Assembly (NCBI RefSeq): GCF_000240165.1
Contig: NC_017586.1
Location: 3,720,001-3,784,000 of the forward strand
Source of the DNA: Streptantibioticus cattleyicolor NRRL 8057 = DSM 46488
GTDB lineage: Bacteria > Actinomycetota > Actinomycetes > Streptomycetales > Streptomycetaceae
Length of the DNA: 64,000 bases
Reading direction: 5' to 3'
This document shows positions 11,515-21,644 of the stretch, one piece after another. The notes under the pieces were generated by a model. That model had not been told where the DNA came from. It saw only the letters and a list, made by a program, of their open reading frames with translations, and searched no databases. Positions within the stretch are counted from its first letter, which is position 1. The number at the start of each line of letters is the position of its first letter. The translations under genes and the position numbers were made by a program.

Positions 11515-12473
11515 GCGGGACGCTCGACATCGTGCTGCGGCTGATCGCCGTGCTCGTCGCCTTCCTGGTGCTGCCGCTGGTCGTCGGCCAGACCGAGCAC
11601 AAGGTCATGGCCCACATGCAGGGCCGGCTCGGCCCGATGTACGCCGGCGGCTTCCACGGCTGGGCCCAACTCGTCGCCGACGGCGTGAAGTTCGCGCAGA
11701 AGGAGGACGTCGTCCCGGCCGACGCCGACCGGCGGATCTTCCAACTCGCCCCGGCCGTCGCCCTGCTGCCCTACCTGCTGGTGCTGATCGCCATCCCGGT
11801 CGGCCCGCACGGCTTCGTGGGCACCGCGCCGGACGCCGGGCTCTTCTTCGTCCTCGCCGTGATGGGCGTCGGCGTGCTCGGCTCGCTGATGGCGGGGTGG
11901 GCCTCGGCCAACAAGTTCTCGCTGCTCGGCGGTTTGCGCACGGCCGCCCAGCTGATGGCGTACGAGCTGCCGATGCTGCTGGCCGCGGGTTCGGTGGCGA
12001 TGGCCGCCGGCACCGTGTCGCTCACCGGGATCCTCGGCGCCTTCCACTGGTGGTGGATCCCCTGGCAACTGGTGGGCGGCGTGGTCTTCTTCGTGGCCGG
12101 CCTCGCCGAGCTGCAGCGCCCGCCGTTCGACATGCCGGTCGCCGACTCCGAGATCATCTTCGGCGCGTACACCGAGTACACCGGGCTGCGGTTCGCCTTC
12201 TTCCTGCTCGCCGAGTACGCGGGCATCGTGGTGCTCTCCGCGCTGACCAGCGTGCTCTTCCTCGGCGGCTGGCACGGCCCGTGGTCCGGCGGCCTGGGCT
12301 GGCTGTGGACGCTGGTCAAGACCGGGCTGCTGGCCTTCGTGGTCATCTGGCTGCGGGTGACCTATCCCCGGTTGCGCGAGGACCAGTTGCAAAAGCTCGC
12401 CTGGACGGTGCTCATCCCGCTGTCCCTGGCCCAGATCGCGCTCACCGGCGTCGTCAAGGTGGTGATCTCATGA
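11511..12473 (+). CDS. nuoH: NADH-quinone oxidoreductase subunit H
   Basis: 320 residues, GTG start overlapping the nuoC stop. Membrane subunit forming most of the quinone tunnel, with about eight helices. Recognisable blocks are the loop [20 protein letters not shown] followed by [17 protein letters not shown], and the C-terminal [20 protein letters not shown]. The acidic residues of the E-channel region are kept in the [12 protein letters not shown] stretch. The stop overlaps the nuoI ATG by four bases. Confidence 0.95.
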   Translation: MSGTLDIVLRLIAVLVAFLVLPLVVGQTEHKVMAHMQGRLGPMYAGGFHGWAQLVADGVKFAQKEDVVPADADRRIFQLAPAVALLPYLLVLIAIPVGPHGFVGTAPDAGLFFVLAVMGVGVLGSLMAGWASANKFSLLGGLRTAAQLMAYELPMLLAAGSVAMAAGTVSLTGILGAFHWWWIPWQLVGGVVFFVAGLAELQRPPFDMPVADSEIIFGAYTEYTGLRFAFFLLAEYAGIVVLSALTSVLFLGGWHGPWSGGLGWLWTLVKTGLLAFVVIWLRVTYPRLREDQLQKLAWTVLIPLSLAQIALTGVVKVVIS

Positions 12474-13075
12474 GTCCCGTGCCCGGCCACGGCCTGGCCA
12501 AGGGCCTGGCCGTCACCCTGCGGACGATGACCCGCCGGTCCGTCACCGCGCAGTACCCGGACGCGCAGCCCGAACTGCCGCCGCGCACCCGCGGCGTGAT
12601 CGGGCTGTTCGAGGAGAACTGCACGGTCTGCATGCTGTGCGCCCGCGAGTGCCCGGACTGGTGCATCTACATCGACTCGCACAAGGAGACCGTCCCGCCC
12701 GCCGCCCCTGGCGGCCGGGAGCGCAGCCGCAACGTCCTCGACCGGTTCGCGATCGACTTCTCGCTCTGCATGTACTGCGGTATCTGCATCGAGGTGTGTC
12801 CTTTCGACGCGCTCTTCTGGTCACCGGAGTTCGAGTACGCCGAGACCGACATCCGCGAGCTGACCCACGAGCGGGACAAGCTGCGCGAGTGGATGTGGAC
12901 CGTCCCCGCGCCGCCCCCGCTCGATGCGGGCGCGGAGGAGCCCAAGGAGATCGCCGCCGCCCGCAAGACCGCGGAGAAGCTGGCCGCGGCCGAGCAGGCC
13001 GGGCAGGCCGGGCAGGCCGAGGAGACGGGACCGGCCGGCCAGGCCGATCCGGGGCGTACGGAGGGGGACGCGTGA
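12470..13075 (+). CDS. nuoI: NADH-quinone oxidoreductase subunit I (two [4Fe-4S] clusters)
   Basis: 201 residues. Two 8Fe-ferredoxin motifs are complete: Cys51, 54, 57, 61 in [12 protein letters not shown] and Cys100, 103, 106, 110 in [12 protein letters not shown], the wiring that carries electrons to N2 in NuoB. The C-terminal 45 residues are an Ala/Glu-rich extension. With NuoE, F and G absent from the operon, NuoI would be the most peripheral electron entry point encoded here and thus a possible docking site for ferredoxin. The stop overlaps the nuoJ GTG. Confidence 0.95.
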   Translation: MSPVPGHGLAKGLAVTLRTMTRRSVTAQYPDAQPELPPRTRGVIGLFEENCTVCMLCARECPDWCIYIDSHKETVPPAAPGGRERSRNVLDRFAIDFSLCMYCGICIEVCPFDALFWSPEFEYAETDIRELTHERDKLREWMWTVPAPPPLDAGAEEPKEIAAARKTAEKLAAAEQAGQAGQAEETGPAGQADPGRTEGDA

Positions 13076-13653
13076 GCCTCGCCGCCGCCCACCCCGGGTT
13101 CCTCTCCCCGAACGGGGTCGAGATCACCTTCGTGCTCGTCGGACTCGCCACCCTCGGCGCCGCGCTGGTCACCGTGACCACCCGGCAGCTGGTGCACGCC
13201 GCGCTGTGGCTGGTGGTGACGCTCGGCGGACTCGCGGTGGAGTACCTGCTGCTCACCGCGGAGTTCATCGCCTGGGTGCAGGTGCTGATCTACGTCGGTT
13301 CGGTCGTCGTCCTCCTGCTGTTCGGGCTGATGCTCACCAGGGCGCCGATCGGCCGGTCACCGGACGCCGACTCCGGCAACCGGTGGGCCGCGCTCACCGT
13401 GGCCGTGGCCGCCGCGGCCACCTTGGTGTGGGTCGTGACCGACGCCTTCCGCGCCACCTGGATCGACGTCGGCACCGCGGTGCAGGGCTCGACCAAGGTG
13501 ACCGGCGCCGTGCTCTTCCGGCACTGGGTGCTGCCGTTCGAGGCGCTCTCGGTGCTGCTGCTCGCCGCGCTGGTCGGCGCCATCGTGCTCTCCCGGGGCA
13601 AGGGGATCGCCCTCGCCCCGCGGCGCGCCCCGGCCCGTTCCGAGGAGAACTGA
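13072..13653 (+). CDS. nuoJ: NADH-quinone oxidoreductase subunit J
   Basis: 193 residues, GTG start overlapping nuoI. Five predicted membrane helices, including the family pattern [20 protein letters not shown] followed by [20 protein letters not shown] and a last helix at [18 protein letters not shown]. It sits between NuoH and NuoK in the complex I membrane arm. nuoK follows after 4 bp, with GAGGAG inside the nuoJ end serving as its ribosome site. Confidence 0.93.
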   Translation: MSLAAAHPGFLSPNGVEITFVLVGLATLGAALVTVTTRQLVHAALWLVVTLGGLAVEYLLLTAEFIAWVQVLIYVGSVVVLLLFGLMLTRAPIGRSPDADSGNRWAALTVAVAAAATLVWVVTDAFRATWIDVGTAVQGSTKVTGAVLFRHWVLPFEALSVLLLAALVGAIVLSRGKGIALAPRRAPARSEEN

Positions 13654-13657
13654 GCCG

Positions 13658-14074
13658 ATGCACCTCGTCTACCCCGCCGTACTCGCCGCCCTCCTGTTCT
13701 GCGCCGGCCTGTACGGCGTACTCGCCCGGCGCAACGCGATCCTGGTCCTGATGTCCGTCGAGCTGATGCTCAACGCGGTCAACCTCAACCTCGTGGCCTT
13801 CGACGTCTGGCTGCGCGACACGCTCCACGCCGGCCAGGCGCTCACCCTGTTCACCATCACCATCGCCGCCGCGGAGATCGGCATCGGCCTGGCGATCGTG
13901 CTGCTCGTCCACCGCAACCGCGGCACCTCGGACGTGGACAAGCTGACCGGCCTGGCCGACACCGGCGACGAACCCGATGCCGACTCCGCTGCCGCCAGCA
14001 TCCCAGCCACCACTGACAATCCGGCCGACACCGCCGCCGACCAGGCACTTCACGCCAGGGGGCAGTCCGCGTGA
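13658..14074 (+). CDS. nuoK: NADH-quinone oxidoreductase subunit K with C-terminal extension
   Basis: 138 residues against about 100 for the family. The first 90 form the three-helix core, with the Glu of [17 protein letters not shown] in helix 2 and the second Glu in [20 protein letters not shown]; both belong to the proton path. The extra 40 residues are hydrophilic and probably cytoplasmic. GTG of nuoL overlaps the stop. Start is the ATG with GAGGAG 10 nt upstream. Confidence 0.93.
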   Translation: MHLVYPAVLAALLFCAGLYGVLARRNAILVLMSVELMLNAVNLNLVAFDVWLRDTLHAGQALTLFTITIAAAEIGIGLAIVLLVHRNRGTSDVDKLTGLADTGDEPDADSAAASIPATTDNPADTAADQALHARGQSA

Positions 14075-16056
14075 CCCTGACGACCCTCGCCGTCCTCGTC
14101 CCCGTCCTGCCGTTCCTCGGCGCCGTGGCGGGCCTGCTGCTGGGCCGCCGCGCGCCCGGCTTCGTCCGGCCGCTCGCCGTCCTGCCGACGCTGGCCGCCT
14201 TCGCGCTGGCGGTCACCGTCGCCGTACGCCAGGGCACCGGACCGGCCACCGACGCGGGCACCCGGCTCACCCCGACCGGCTCGGTGCCGATCGACCTCGC
14301 CCTCCACCTCGACGGCTTCGCCGTGCTCATCGCCGTCCTGGTCGGCCTGGTCGCCTCCGCGGTGCAGATCTACTCCACCGGCTACCTGCGCGACGACCCG
14401 CGCTACCCCTCCTACGCGGCGCTGGTCTCGCTGTTCACCGCGGCCATGCTGCTGGTGGTCTACTCCGGCGACCTGATGGTGCTCCTGGTGGGCTGGGAGG
14501 TGATGGGCATCTGCTCGTACTTCCTGGTCGGCCACTACTGGGAGACCCCGCAGGCCCGTTCCGCCTCGCTCAAGGCGTTCCTCGTCACCAAGCTGGGCGA
14601 CCTGCCGTTCCTCATCGGGATCTTCGCGCTGGCCGCCTCCGCCGGGACGTTCCGGATCAACGGCGTGCTGACGGCCGCCGCGGCCGGGCAGATCCACCAC
14701 CCGACGCTGATCGCGTTGCTGCTGCTCGGCGGGGTGGCCGGCAAGTCGGCGCAGTTCCCGCTGCACACCTGGCTGCCGGACGCGATGGCCGGCCCGACCC
14801 CGGTCTCGGCGCTGATCCACGCCGCCACCATGGTCGCGGCCGGGGTCTACTTCGTCGCCCGGCTGCTGCCGTTCTTTCTGCTGTCGCAGGCCGCGCTGGC
14901 CGTGCTGGCGGTGATGGCCGCGGTCACCATGATCGGCTCCGCGCTGGCCGCGCTGGCGCAGGACGACATCAAGCGGGTGCTCGCCTACTCCACCATCGGC
15001 CAGCTTGGCTACATGACCGGCGCGCTCGCCGTCGGCGACCGGGACGCGGCCGTCTTCCACCTGCTCACCCACGGCGCCTTCAAGGCCCTGCTCTTCCTCG
15101 GCGCCGGCGCGCTGATCCACGCGGCCGGCACCAACTCGCTGGCCGCGATGTCCCGGATGCGCACGCTGCGCGACCGGGTGCCGGACGCGATGTGGACCAT
15201 GGGCATCGGGCTGGCCGCGCTCGCCGCGCTGCCGCCGTTCTCCGGCTTCTTCTCCAAGGAGGCCGTGCTGCGCGCCGCCGAGCACGCCTCGTCCGGCCAC
15301 GCCGCCCACGTGCCGTCCGCGGTGGGCTGGCTGGTGCTGGTGGCCGGGCTGGTCACCGCGCTGCTGACGGCCGCGTACGCCACGCGGGCGTTCCTGCTGG
15401 CCTACCGCGGCGAGGGCCCCTCGGCGCCGGACGGGCACCGCGTCCCCGTCGTGATGAACGCCGTCCTGTGGGTGCTCGCCATCCCCGCCCTCGGCCTCGG
15501 GGTGACCGTACGCGTCCTCCCCGACTGGTTCGACGGCACCGAACTCACCCCGACCCTGGCCACCTCCGTGCTCGGCGTGGGGCTCGCGCTGATCGGCGTG
15601 GTCGTCACCTACGCGGCGTGGCGGGCCGCCGCCGCCCGCCGGGTGCCGATGGGCGCCGTGGCCGTACCCCCCCGGCCCGAGGCGGAAGAGCCCGCGGCCA
15701 CCGAGGCCACCGCCATCGCCGCGCACGAACGCGTCTACGGCGACATCGCCGAGGCGCCCGACCCGGCCGACCCCGGACGGCTGCTGCTCGGCCCGCTGCA
15801 CCGCGCCGCCGCGCACGGCTTCCACCTCGACCGGGCCTACTCCGCCCTCTTCGTGCGGCCGGTCCTCGGCGCCGCCGGCCTGGTGCGCTTCCTCGACCGC
15901 GAGGTCGTCGAGACGTACGTGAGCGGCGCCAGCGGACTGCCCAAGCTGCTGGGCGCGGCCGTACGCCGGGCGCAGACCGGCAACGTGCAGACCTACCTCA
16001 GCGCACTGCTCGCCGGCGCCGTCGTCCTCGCCGTCCTCGTCGCCGTCGGAGCGTGA
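14071..16056 (+). CDS. nuoL: NADH-quinone oxidoreductase subunit L (antiporter-like)
   Basis: 661 residues with a GTG start. Largest proton-pumping subunit, with a Mrp-type antiporter core: helix-5 Glu in [20 protein letters not shown], Lys in [20 protein letters not shown], and [19 protein letters not shown] downstream. The C-terminal region from about residue 480 carries the additional helices and lateral-helix segment of NuoL. Key residues are present. nuoM starts 3 bp after the stop. Confidence 0.95.
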   Translation: MTLTTLAVLVPVLPFLGAVAGLLLGRRAPGFVRPLAVLPTLAAFALAVTVAVRQGTGPATDAGTRLTPTGSVPIDLALHLDGFAVLIAVLVGLVASAVQIYSTGYLRDDPRYPSYAALVSLFTAAMLLVVYSGDLMVLLVGWEVMGICSYFLVGHYWETPQARSASLKAFLVTKLGDLPFLIGIFALAASAGTFRINGVLTAAAAGQIHHPTLIALLLLGGVAGKSAQFPLHTWLPDAMAGPTPVSALIHAATMVAAGVYFVARLLPFFLLSQAALAVLAVMAAVTMIGSALAALAQDDIKRVLAYSTIGQLGYMTGALAVGDRDAAVFHLLTHGAFKALLFLGAGALIHAAGTNSLAAMSRMRTLRDRVPDAMWTMGIGLAALAALPPFSGFFSKEAVLRAAEHASSGHAAHVPSAVGWLVLVAGLVTALLTAAYATRAFLLAYRGEGPSAPDGHRVPVVMNAVLWVLAIPALGLGVTVRVLPDWFDGTELTPTLATSVLGVGLALIGVVVTYAAWRAAAARRVPMGAVAVPPRPEAEEPAATEATAIAAHERVYGDIAEAPDPADPGRLLLGPLHRAAAHGFHLDRAYSALFVRPVLGAAGLVRFLDREVVETYVSGASGLPKLLGAAVRRAQTGNVQTYLSALLAGAVVLAVLVAVGA

Positions 16057-16059
16057 GCC

Positions 16060-17619
16060 GTGAACGACACCGTCCTCAGTTACCTGCTCCTGGCCGCGCT
16101 CGTGCTCCCGCTGCTCGGCGCGGCGGGCGCCCTCCTCCCACCCCCGCCCGGGCTCAAGGGGCGCGACCCGGACCAGGCCGTGCTGCGCCACGGCGTCAGT
16201 GTCACCGGCGTGGTGCTGGCGCTCACGATCGCCCTGGCCGTCGGGTTCGACCACGGCCACCCGGCGCGTATGCAGGCCACCACCGACGTCAGCTGGATCC
16301 CGGCGCTGCACATCCGGATCCACCTCGGGGTGGACGGGGTCTCGCTCCCGCTGGTGGTGCTCACCGCGCTGCTCACCTTCCTGTGCGCGCTGCACGCCTA
16401 CTTCAAGCGGCCCGAGGGCCCGGCGCCCAAGGCGTTCGTGGCGCTCCTGCTGCTGCTGGAGGCGGGCACGCTGGGCACCTTCGCCGTGCTCGACCTGATG
16501 CTGTTCTTCCTGGCCTTCGAGACGGTGCTGATCCCGATGTACTTCCTGATCGCCCGCTGGGGCGGCCAGGGCAGGCAGCGGGCCGCGTTCCGCTTCATCC
16601 TGTACACGCTGCTGGGCTCGGTCGTGATGCTGCTGGGCCTCCTGCTGATCGGGTTCAAGGCGGGCACCTTCGACATGGTGGCACTCGCCACCGACAACTC
16701 CGCCCTCGGTCACGGCACCCAGGTGGTCGCGGCGCTGGCGATCGGCCTGGGGCTCGCGGTCAAGGCCCCGATGTGGCCGCTGCACAGCTGGCTCCCGGAC
16801 GCCCACACCGCGGCCCCCACGACCGGCTCGGTGCTGCTGGCCGGCGTCCTGCTGAAGATGGGCACCTACGGATTCGTCCGCATCGTGCTGCCGATCACCC
16901 CGCAGGGCGCCCACACCTTCGCGCCCTACCTGGCGGCCTTCGCGGTGGTGGGCGTCATCTACGGGTCGCTGGCCTGCCTGGCGCTGGCCCGCCGGGGCGC
17001 GCGCGGCGACCTCAAGCGGCTGATCGCCTACTCCTCCGTCGGCCACATGGGGTTCGTGCTGCTCGGCATCGCCACCCTGACCCCGACCGGGGTCAACGGG
17101 GCGCTCTTCGCCAACATCGCCCACGGCCTCATCACCGGCCTGCTGTTCTTCCTGGTCGGCGCCGTCAAGGAGCGGTACGGCAGCACCGATCTGGACCAGT
17201 TGGCCGGGGCGAACGGCGCCGCGCTGTACGGGGCGGCGCCCCGGCTCGGCGGGCTGCTCGCCTTCGGCGCGGTGGCCTCGCTGGGGCTGCCGGGGCTCGG
17301 CGGGTTCTGGGGCGAGATGCTGGCGATGTTCGGCGCCTTCCACCCGGCCGCGGGGCTGAACCGCCCGGCCTATCTGACCTTCATGGCGCTCGCCGCCTTC
17401 GGCACCCTGCTCACCGCCGGTTACCTGCTGGTCGTGGTGCGCCGGGTGTGCATGGGGGAGCGCCCCGCCGCCGGTGACACCCTGCCCGACGTGCGGGGGT
17501 ACGAGTTCGCCGCGTGGACGCCGCTGGTGGCGCTGACCGTGGTGGCCGGCCTGTGGCCCGCCGTGCTGCTGGGCCTGACCGACCCGGCCGTCCGTACCCT
17601 GCTGGGAGCCCGTTCATGA
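16060..17619 (+). CDS. nuoM: NADH-quinone oxidoreductase subunit M (antiporter-like)
   Basis: 519 residues, GTG start. Antiporter-like pump subunit with about 14 helices. The conserved helix-5 Glu lies in LMLFFLAFETVLIPMYFLIA and the key Lys in LGLAVKAPMWPLHSWLPDAH; RRGARGDLKRLIAYSSVGHM and GLITGLLFFLVGAVKERYG are further family blocks. Its last codons overlap the nuoN start. Confidence 0.95.
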   Translation: MNDTVLSYLLLAALVLPLLGAAGALLPPPPGLKGRDPDQAVLRHGVSVTGVVLALTIALAVGFDHGHPARMQATTDVSWIPALHIRIHLGVDGVSLPLVVLTALLTFLCALHAYFKRPEGPAPKAFVALLLLLEAGTLGTFAVLDLMLFFLAFETVLIPMYFLIARWGGQGRQRAAFRFILYTLLGSVVMLLGLLLIGFKAGTFDMVALATDNSALGHGTQVVAALAIGLGLAVKAPMWPLHSWLPDAHTAAPTTGSVLLAGVLLKMGTYGFVRIVLPITPQGAHTFAPYLAAFAVVGVIYGSLACLALARRGARGDLKRLIAYSSVGHMGFVLLGIATLTPTGVNGALFANIAHGLITGLLFFLVGAVKERYGSTDLDQLAGANGAALYGAAPRLGGLLAFGAVASLGLPGLGGFWGEMLAMFGAFHPAAGLNRPAYLTFMALAAFGTLLTAGYLLVVVRRVCMGERPAAGDTLPDVRGYEFAAWTPLVALTVVAGLWPAVLLGLTDPAVRTLLGARS

Positions 17620-19154
17620 CCGACCTCGCCCACGGCAGCGCCCAGGTCCTCGCCCAAGGGCTGGTGCAGACCGTCGACTGGGCCGCCGTCGCCCCGCCGC
17701 TGATCACCGCGGTGGTCGCCCTGGTGGTGCTCGTCGCCGATCTGTTCCTCGGCGAGGCGCGCAAGGTGTGGCTGGGCCGCATCGCCGTCGGCGGCCTGGC
17801 GCTCGCCGGGCTGTCGCTGCTGCCGCTGACCGCCGGCGACCGCGCCACGTTCTGCCTCACCGGCACCACCGCGCACGGCTGCTCCTACGTCGCCGACCAC
17901 TTCACGCTGGTCGTCCAGTTGCTGGTGCTGGGCGCCGCGCTGGTCACCGCGCTGATGTCGGCGCACCTGGCGGACCGGATGCCGGCCGGGGAGTTCTGGT
18001 TCCTGCTGCTGTCCTCGGCGGCCGGCGCCGCGCTGCTGCCCGCCTCGCGGGACCTGGCCACCTTGGTGGTGGCGCTGGAGGTGGTCTCGCTGCCCTCGTT
18101 CGCGCTGGTGGGTCTGGAGCGCGGGGACCGGCTGGCGGGCGAGGCGGCGCTGAAGTTCTTCCTGTCCTCGGTGACCGCGACCGCCGTGATGCTGCTGGGC
18201 GTCAGCTTCGTCTACGCGGCCACCGGCAGCATGCATCTGAACGCGGTCGCGGCCGGCCTCGGCCACGTCCCCGGCCAGCTCGGCACGCTGGCCAAGGCGG
18301 GCGTGGCGCTCACCCTGGTCGGCTTCGCCTTCAAGCTCGCGGTCGCCCCCTTCCACTTCTGGGTGCCCGACACCTACGCCGGCGCCCCGCTGCCGGTGGC
18401 CGCGTACCTGTCCGTGGTGGGCAAGGCCGCCGGGTTCTCCGGGCTGGTGCTGGTCACGGTGATCGCGTTCAGGCCGTACGCGCACGTGTGGGGGCCGGCG
18501 CTGGCGGTGCTGGCCGCGCTGACGATGACGGTGGGCAACGTGGCCGCGCTGCGGCAGCGGGCGTCGCACCCGCGCAGTGCGGTGCGCCTGCTGGCCTGGT
18601 CGTCGGTGGGGCAGGCGGGGTATCTGCTGGTGCCGCTGGCCGCCGCCGGGTACGTGGCCGATCCGCGCCGCCAGATCGGCGCCACGGTGGCGTACGCGCT
18701 GATGTACGCGGTGGTGAACCTGGGCGCGTTCGCGGTGGCCGCGCTGGTGACGCGCTCCCGCGCGCTGGGCCGGATCTCCGATTACCGGGGGCTGTACGCG
18801 CGCCGTCCGCTCGCCGCGCTGGCGCTGGCGTTCTTCCTGCTGTGCCTGGCCGGACTGCCGCCCGGGGTGATCGGGCTCTTCGCCAAGGTGGTCGTCTTCG
18901 CCTCCGCGGTCGACGCCGGCCTGGGCTGGCTGGCCGTGGTGATGGCCGTCAACGTCGTCGTGGCCCTGTACTACTACCTGCGGTGGACGGCGGCTCTCTT
19001 CGCCCGTCCGGAGGAGGCCGGGCCCGCGGAGAAGCCGGCCGGGGCGGTGCCGGTGTCCCTGGCCGCGGCGATCGCGGTGGCCGCGGTGGCGGGCGTCGGG
19101 CTGTCGGGGGCGCCGCAACTGGTGTTGAGGTTCGCCGCCTCCTCGCTGTTCTGA
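17616..19154 (+). CDS. nuoN: NADH-quinone oxidoreductase subunit N (antiporter-like)
   Basis: 512 residues from the ATG overlapping the nuoM stop. Third antiporter-like pump. Family blocks: VVALEVVSLPSFALVGLERG with the Glu, GFAFKLAVAPFHFWVPDTYA with the Lys, and LLAWSSVGQAGYLLVPLAAA. Last gene of the operon; the next gene (htpX) starts 156 bp later behind its own ribosome site. The operon order A-B-C-H-I-J-K-L-M-N is complete for the membrane arm plus B, C and I only. Confidence 0.95.
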   Translation: MTDLAHGSAQVLAQGLVQTVDWAAVAPPLITAVVALVVLVADLFLGEARKVWLGRIAVGGLALAGLSLLPLTAGDRATFCLTGTTAHGCSYVADHFTLVVQLLVLGAALVTALMSAHLADRMPAGEFWFLLLSSAAGAALLPASRDLATLVVALEVVSLPSFALVGLERGDRLAGEAALKFFLSSVTATAVMLLGVSFVYAATGSMHLNAVAAGLGHVPGQLGTLAKAGVALTLVGFAFKLAVAPFHFWVPDTYAGAPLPVAAYLSVVGKAAGFSGLVLVTVIAFRPYAHVWGPALAVLAALTMTVGNVAALRQRASHPRSAVRLLAWSSVGQAGYLLVPLAAAGYVADPRRQIGATVAYALMYAVVNLGAFAVAALVTRSRALGRISDYRGLYARRPLAALALAFFLLCLAGLPPGVIGLFAKVVVFASAVDAGLGWLAVVMAVNVVVALYYYLRWTAALFARPEEAGPAEKPAGAVPVSLAAAIAVAAVAGVGLSGAPQLVLRFAASSLF

Positions 19155-19310
19155 GATCACCGCAGGTCAGGGTGGGTACGCGGGGCTCCGGGGAACCCGG
19201 CGGCGCCGCGTGGCGTTGTCGGGTACGGGAGGTTCCACTCACAGGTGCGCAAACGCGCCGGGGGTGGAAGCTGCTGGAAGTTCCCCGCCGCACGTCTTGG
19301 AGGGCGTACC

Positions 19311-20171
19311 GTGCACCGCCGGCACAACGGGCTGAAGACCGCCGTACTCCTCGGGGGACTGTCCGCGCTCATCATCGTCATCGGCAGCTTCTTCGGCCGG
19401 ACCGGCCTGGTCGTCGCCGTCCTGGTGGCGCTGGGCACCAACGCCTACGCGTACTGGAACAGCGACAAGCTGGCGCTGCGGGCCATGCGGGCCCGCCCGG
19501 TCAGCGAGTTCGAGGCCCCCGGGCTCTACCGGATGGTCCGCGAGCTGTCGACGGCCGCGCGGCAGCCCATGCCGAGGCTGTACATATCGCCGACCGAGGC
19601 CCCCAACGCCTTCGCCACCGGCCGCAACCCGCGCAACGCCGCGGTCTGCTGCACCGAGGGCATCCTGCGGCTGCTCGACGAACGCGAGCTGCGCGGGGTG
19701 ATCGGCCACGAGCTGAGCCACGTCTACAACCGCGACATCCTGATCTCCTCGGTAGCCGGCGCGCTCGCCTCGGTGGTGATGTTCCTGGTGAACTTCGCCT
19801 GGCTGATCCCGTTCGGCCGGGACGAGGACGAGGAGGGGCCGGGCCTCGTCGGCACGCTGCTGATGCTGATCATCGGCCCGCTGGCGGCCTCGCTGATCCA
19901 GCTGGCGGTCTCCCGTTCGCGGGAGTACGAGGCCGACGCCTCCGGCGCCCGGCTGACCGGCGATCCGCTGGCGCTCGCCTCGGCGCTGCGCAAGCTGGAG
20001 ACGGGCACCCAGCAGCTCCCGTTGCCGCCGGAGCCGCGGCTGGAGACCACCAGCCACCTGATGATCGCCAACCCGTTCCGGGCCGGCGACGCCTCCAAGC
20101 TGTTCTCCACCCACCCGCCGATGGCCGACCGCATCGCGCGGCTGGAGGAGCTGGCCGGCTACCGCCGCTGA
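19311..20171 (+). CDS. htpX: HtpX-type membrane zinc metalloprotease
   Basis: 286 residues from a GTG preceded by GGAGGGCGTACC; the frame is open 66 bp further upstream without a ribosome site. Two N-terminal helices ([37 protein letters not shown]), M48 active site HELSH at 133-137, two more hydrophobic segments, then [17 protein letters not shown] supplying the third zinc ligand. Membrane-integral endopeptidase for quality control of membrane proteins, facing the cytoplasm. Converges with the YccF gene 21 bp away. Confidence 0.92.
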   Translation: MHRRHNGLKTAVLLGGLSALIIVIGSFFGRTGLVVAVLVALGTNAYAYWNSDKLALRAMRARPVSEFEAPGLYRMVRELSTAARQPMPRLYISPTEAPNAFATGRNPRNAAVCCTEGILRLLDERELRGVIGHELSHVYNRDILISSVAGALASVVMFLVNFAWLIPFGRDEDEEGPGLVGTLLMLIIGPLAASLIQLAVSRSREYEADASGARLTGDPLALASALRKLETGTQQLPLPPEPRLETTSHLMIANPFRAGDASKLFSTHPPMADRIARLEELAGYRR

Positions 20172-20192
20172 GCCCACGTCCCCGGCGCCCGG

Positions 20193-20585
20193 TCAGCGGC
20201 CGGCGAACCCCTGGCCGGAGGGGACGACCTCGCGGCCGAGCGGCGTCAGCGAGATCGGGATCAGCTTGAGGTTGGCCCAGCCGAACGGGATCCCGATGAT
20301 CGAGACGAAGAGCGGGATGCTGGTGATCAGGTGCCCCAGGGCGAGCCACCAGCCGGCGAAGACGAACCAGATGACGTTGCCGACGGCCGAGCCCACCCCG
20401 GCGTCCCGCCGCTCCACCGTCGTCCATCCGAACGGCCACAGCACGAAGCCGGCGATGCGCAGCGACGCGATGCCGAACGGGATGGTGACCACGAAGACGA
20501 AACAGATGACCGCCGCGACCACGTACCCCAGGGCCATCCACAGACCGCAGAAGACCAGCCACAAGACATTCAGGATGAATTTCAC
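20193..20585 (-). CDS. YccF-domain membrane protein
   Basis: 130 residues from the GTG at 20585, chosen for GGGAGG 8 nt upstream; the frame is open 150 bp further but that part is low-complexity. Two internal repeats of an inner-membrane domain, each pairing a helical segment with a conserved Gly/Pro turn: LNVLWLVFCGLWMALGYVVA with VVTIPFGIASLRIAGF, then GNVIWFVFAGWWLALGHLI with GIPFGWANLKL. Function unknown across the family. Confidence 0.85.
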   Translation of the reverse strand: MKFILNVLWLVFCGLWMALGYVVAAVICFVFVVTIPFGIASLRIAGFVLWPFGWTTVERRDAGVGSAVGNVIWFVFAGWWLALGHLITSIPLFVSIIGIPFGWANLKLIPISLTPLGREVVPSGQGFAGR

Positions 20586-20741
20586 AATGTCTCCCTCCCG
20601 GGGAGACAAGCTACCGGTCGCGGGCGCCGCCGGTCCCGGCCCGGCCGCCGCTGCCGCCGGTTCGGTACGGGACGGTGACAGTGGTGACCGGACCGGGGCG
20701 CCGGCCCCGGTCCGGTCGGCGCCCGCGACGGGCACGCCGCG

Positions 20742-21230
20742 TCAGCGGTAGTTGACGAACTGCACCGCGAAGTCGAGGTCCTTGCCCTTGATCAGGGCGA
20801 TGACGGCCTGGAGGTCGTCCCGGCTCTTGGAGGTGACCCGCAGCTCTTCGCCCTGCACCTGCGCCTTGACGCCCTTGGGGCCCTCGTCGCGGATGATCTT
20901 GGCGATCTTCTTGGCGTTCTCCTGGGAGATCCCTTCCTGGATGCTCGCGGAGATCCGGTACTCCTTGCCGGACGCCTGCGGCTCACCCGCGTCCAGCGCC
21001 TTCAGCGAGATGCCGCGCTTGACGAGCTTGCTCTCGAAGACGTCCAGCACCGCCTTGACCCGCTCCTCGGAGTTGGCCCGCATCTCGATCTTCTCGCCCG
21101 ACCACTGGATCGAGGCACCCACGTTCTTGAAGTCGTAGCGCTGCGAGATCTCACGGGCCGCCTGGTTGAGGGCGTTGTCGATCTCTTGCCGCTCGACCTT
21201 CGAGACGATGTCGAAACTGGAGTCGGCCAT
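20742..21230 (-). CDS. YajQ-family nucleotide-binding protein
   Basis: 162 residues from the ATG at 21230 ([20 protein letters not shown]); an upstream in-frame ATG at 21338 is unsupported. Two ferredoxin-like halves of the UPF0234/YajQ fold, with [20 protein letters not shown] in the middle and [20 protein letters not shown] near the end. Family members bind nucleotides, and some bind c-di-GMP, which is of interest because the neighbouring integrated element encodes a GGDEF protein. Cytoplasmic. Role in actinomycetes is not established. Confidence 0.9.
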   Translation of the reverse strand: MADSSFDIVSKVERQEIDNALNQAAREISQRYDFKNVGASIQWSGEKIEMRANSEERVKAVLDVFESKLVKRGISLKALDAGEPQASGKEYRISASIQEGISQENAKKIAKIIRDEGPKGVKAQVQGEELRVTSKSRDDLQAVIALIKGKDLDFAVQFVNYR

Positions 21231-21428
21231 CTTCAGTTGGCTCCTTGCGTCGGGTGCGTCAGGGGGTACGGGCCCGGCCCGGCCTGGGACCGCGTACCCG
21301 CAAGCGTAGTCACCGATCCCGTCCCGGACCGTGATCAACCAGGTGGCGGAGCACCCCCCGGCATCGGGTATCGTTTACCTCGTTGCCACGGAGACCCCGC
21401 CACGAGCGGCCTTCGGGGCGGCAACCCC

Positions 21429-21510
21429 GGCGGTGTGCCCGAGCGGCCAAAGGGAGCAGACTGTAAATCTGTCGGCTATGCCTACCCAGGTTCGAATCCT
21501 GGCGCCGCCA
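21429..21510 (+). tRNA. tRNA-Tyr (GTA)
   Basis: 82 nt with a seven-pair acceptor stem (GGCGGTG with CGCCGCC), discriminator A, anticodon loop CTGTAAA giving GTA, a long class II variable arm and T-arm GGTTCGAATCC. CCA is not encoded. Its 3' part from 21461 is the left copy of the element's direct repeat, so the 3' half comes from the element and restores an intact tRNA after insertion. Confidence 0.97.
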
Positions 21511-21511
21511 C
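21461..21511. repeat. Left attachment repeat (attL, within tRNA-Tyr)
   Basis: 51-bp sequence running from the anticodon loop (CTGTAAATC) to one base past the tRNA end; identical to 39505-39555. The mismatching flanking bases define its limits (A before and C after here; C before and A after on the right). Recombination between the two would excise the element and leave one tRNA-Tyr. Confidence 0.95.
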
Positions 21512-21521
21512 CCTTGAGGGA

Positions 21522-21563
21522 ACCCCCTCCGAACTGCGGAAACGCAGCACGGAGGGGGTCTCT
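21522..21563 (+). terminator. tRNA-Tyr terminator supplied by the element
   Basis: Inverted repeat ACCCCCTCCG / CGGAGGGGGT (522-531 with 550-559) containing an inner CTGCG/CGCAG hairpin and followed by TCTTT. It lies just inside the element, 11 bp after tRNA-Tyr, so the element brings a replacement terminator for the tRNA it interrupts. It also faces the end of int. Confidence 0.8.
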
Positions 21564-21644
21564 TTACATTCGAACACGCAGATTCGAACAATGGTCGAAA
21601 AGGGTGGCTTGTCTCACCTGGTCTCAGGTGCGTCCCGTACCTGA

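Noticed and set aside
11500-11520. Possible deleted or frameshifted nuoD between nuoC and nuoH
   Set aside because: nuoC and nuoH overlap by four bases with normal ribosome site; no residual nuoD sequence.
13977-17477. Very long open frame overlapping nuoL and nuoM in another frame
   Set aside because: Arg/Pro/Gly-rich product typical of frame shadows in high-GC DNA; nuoL and nuoM have full family motifs.
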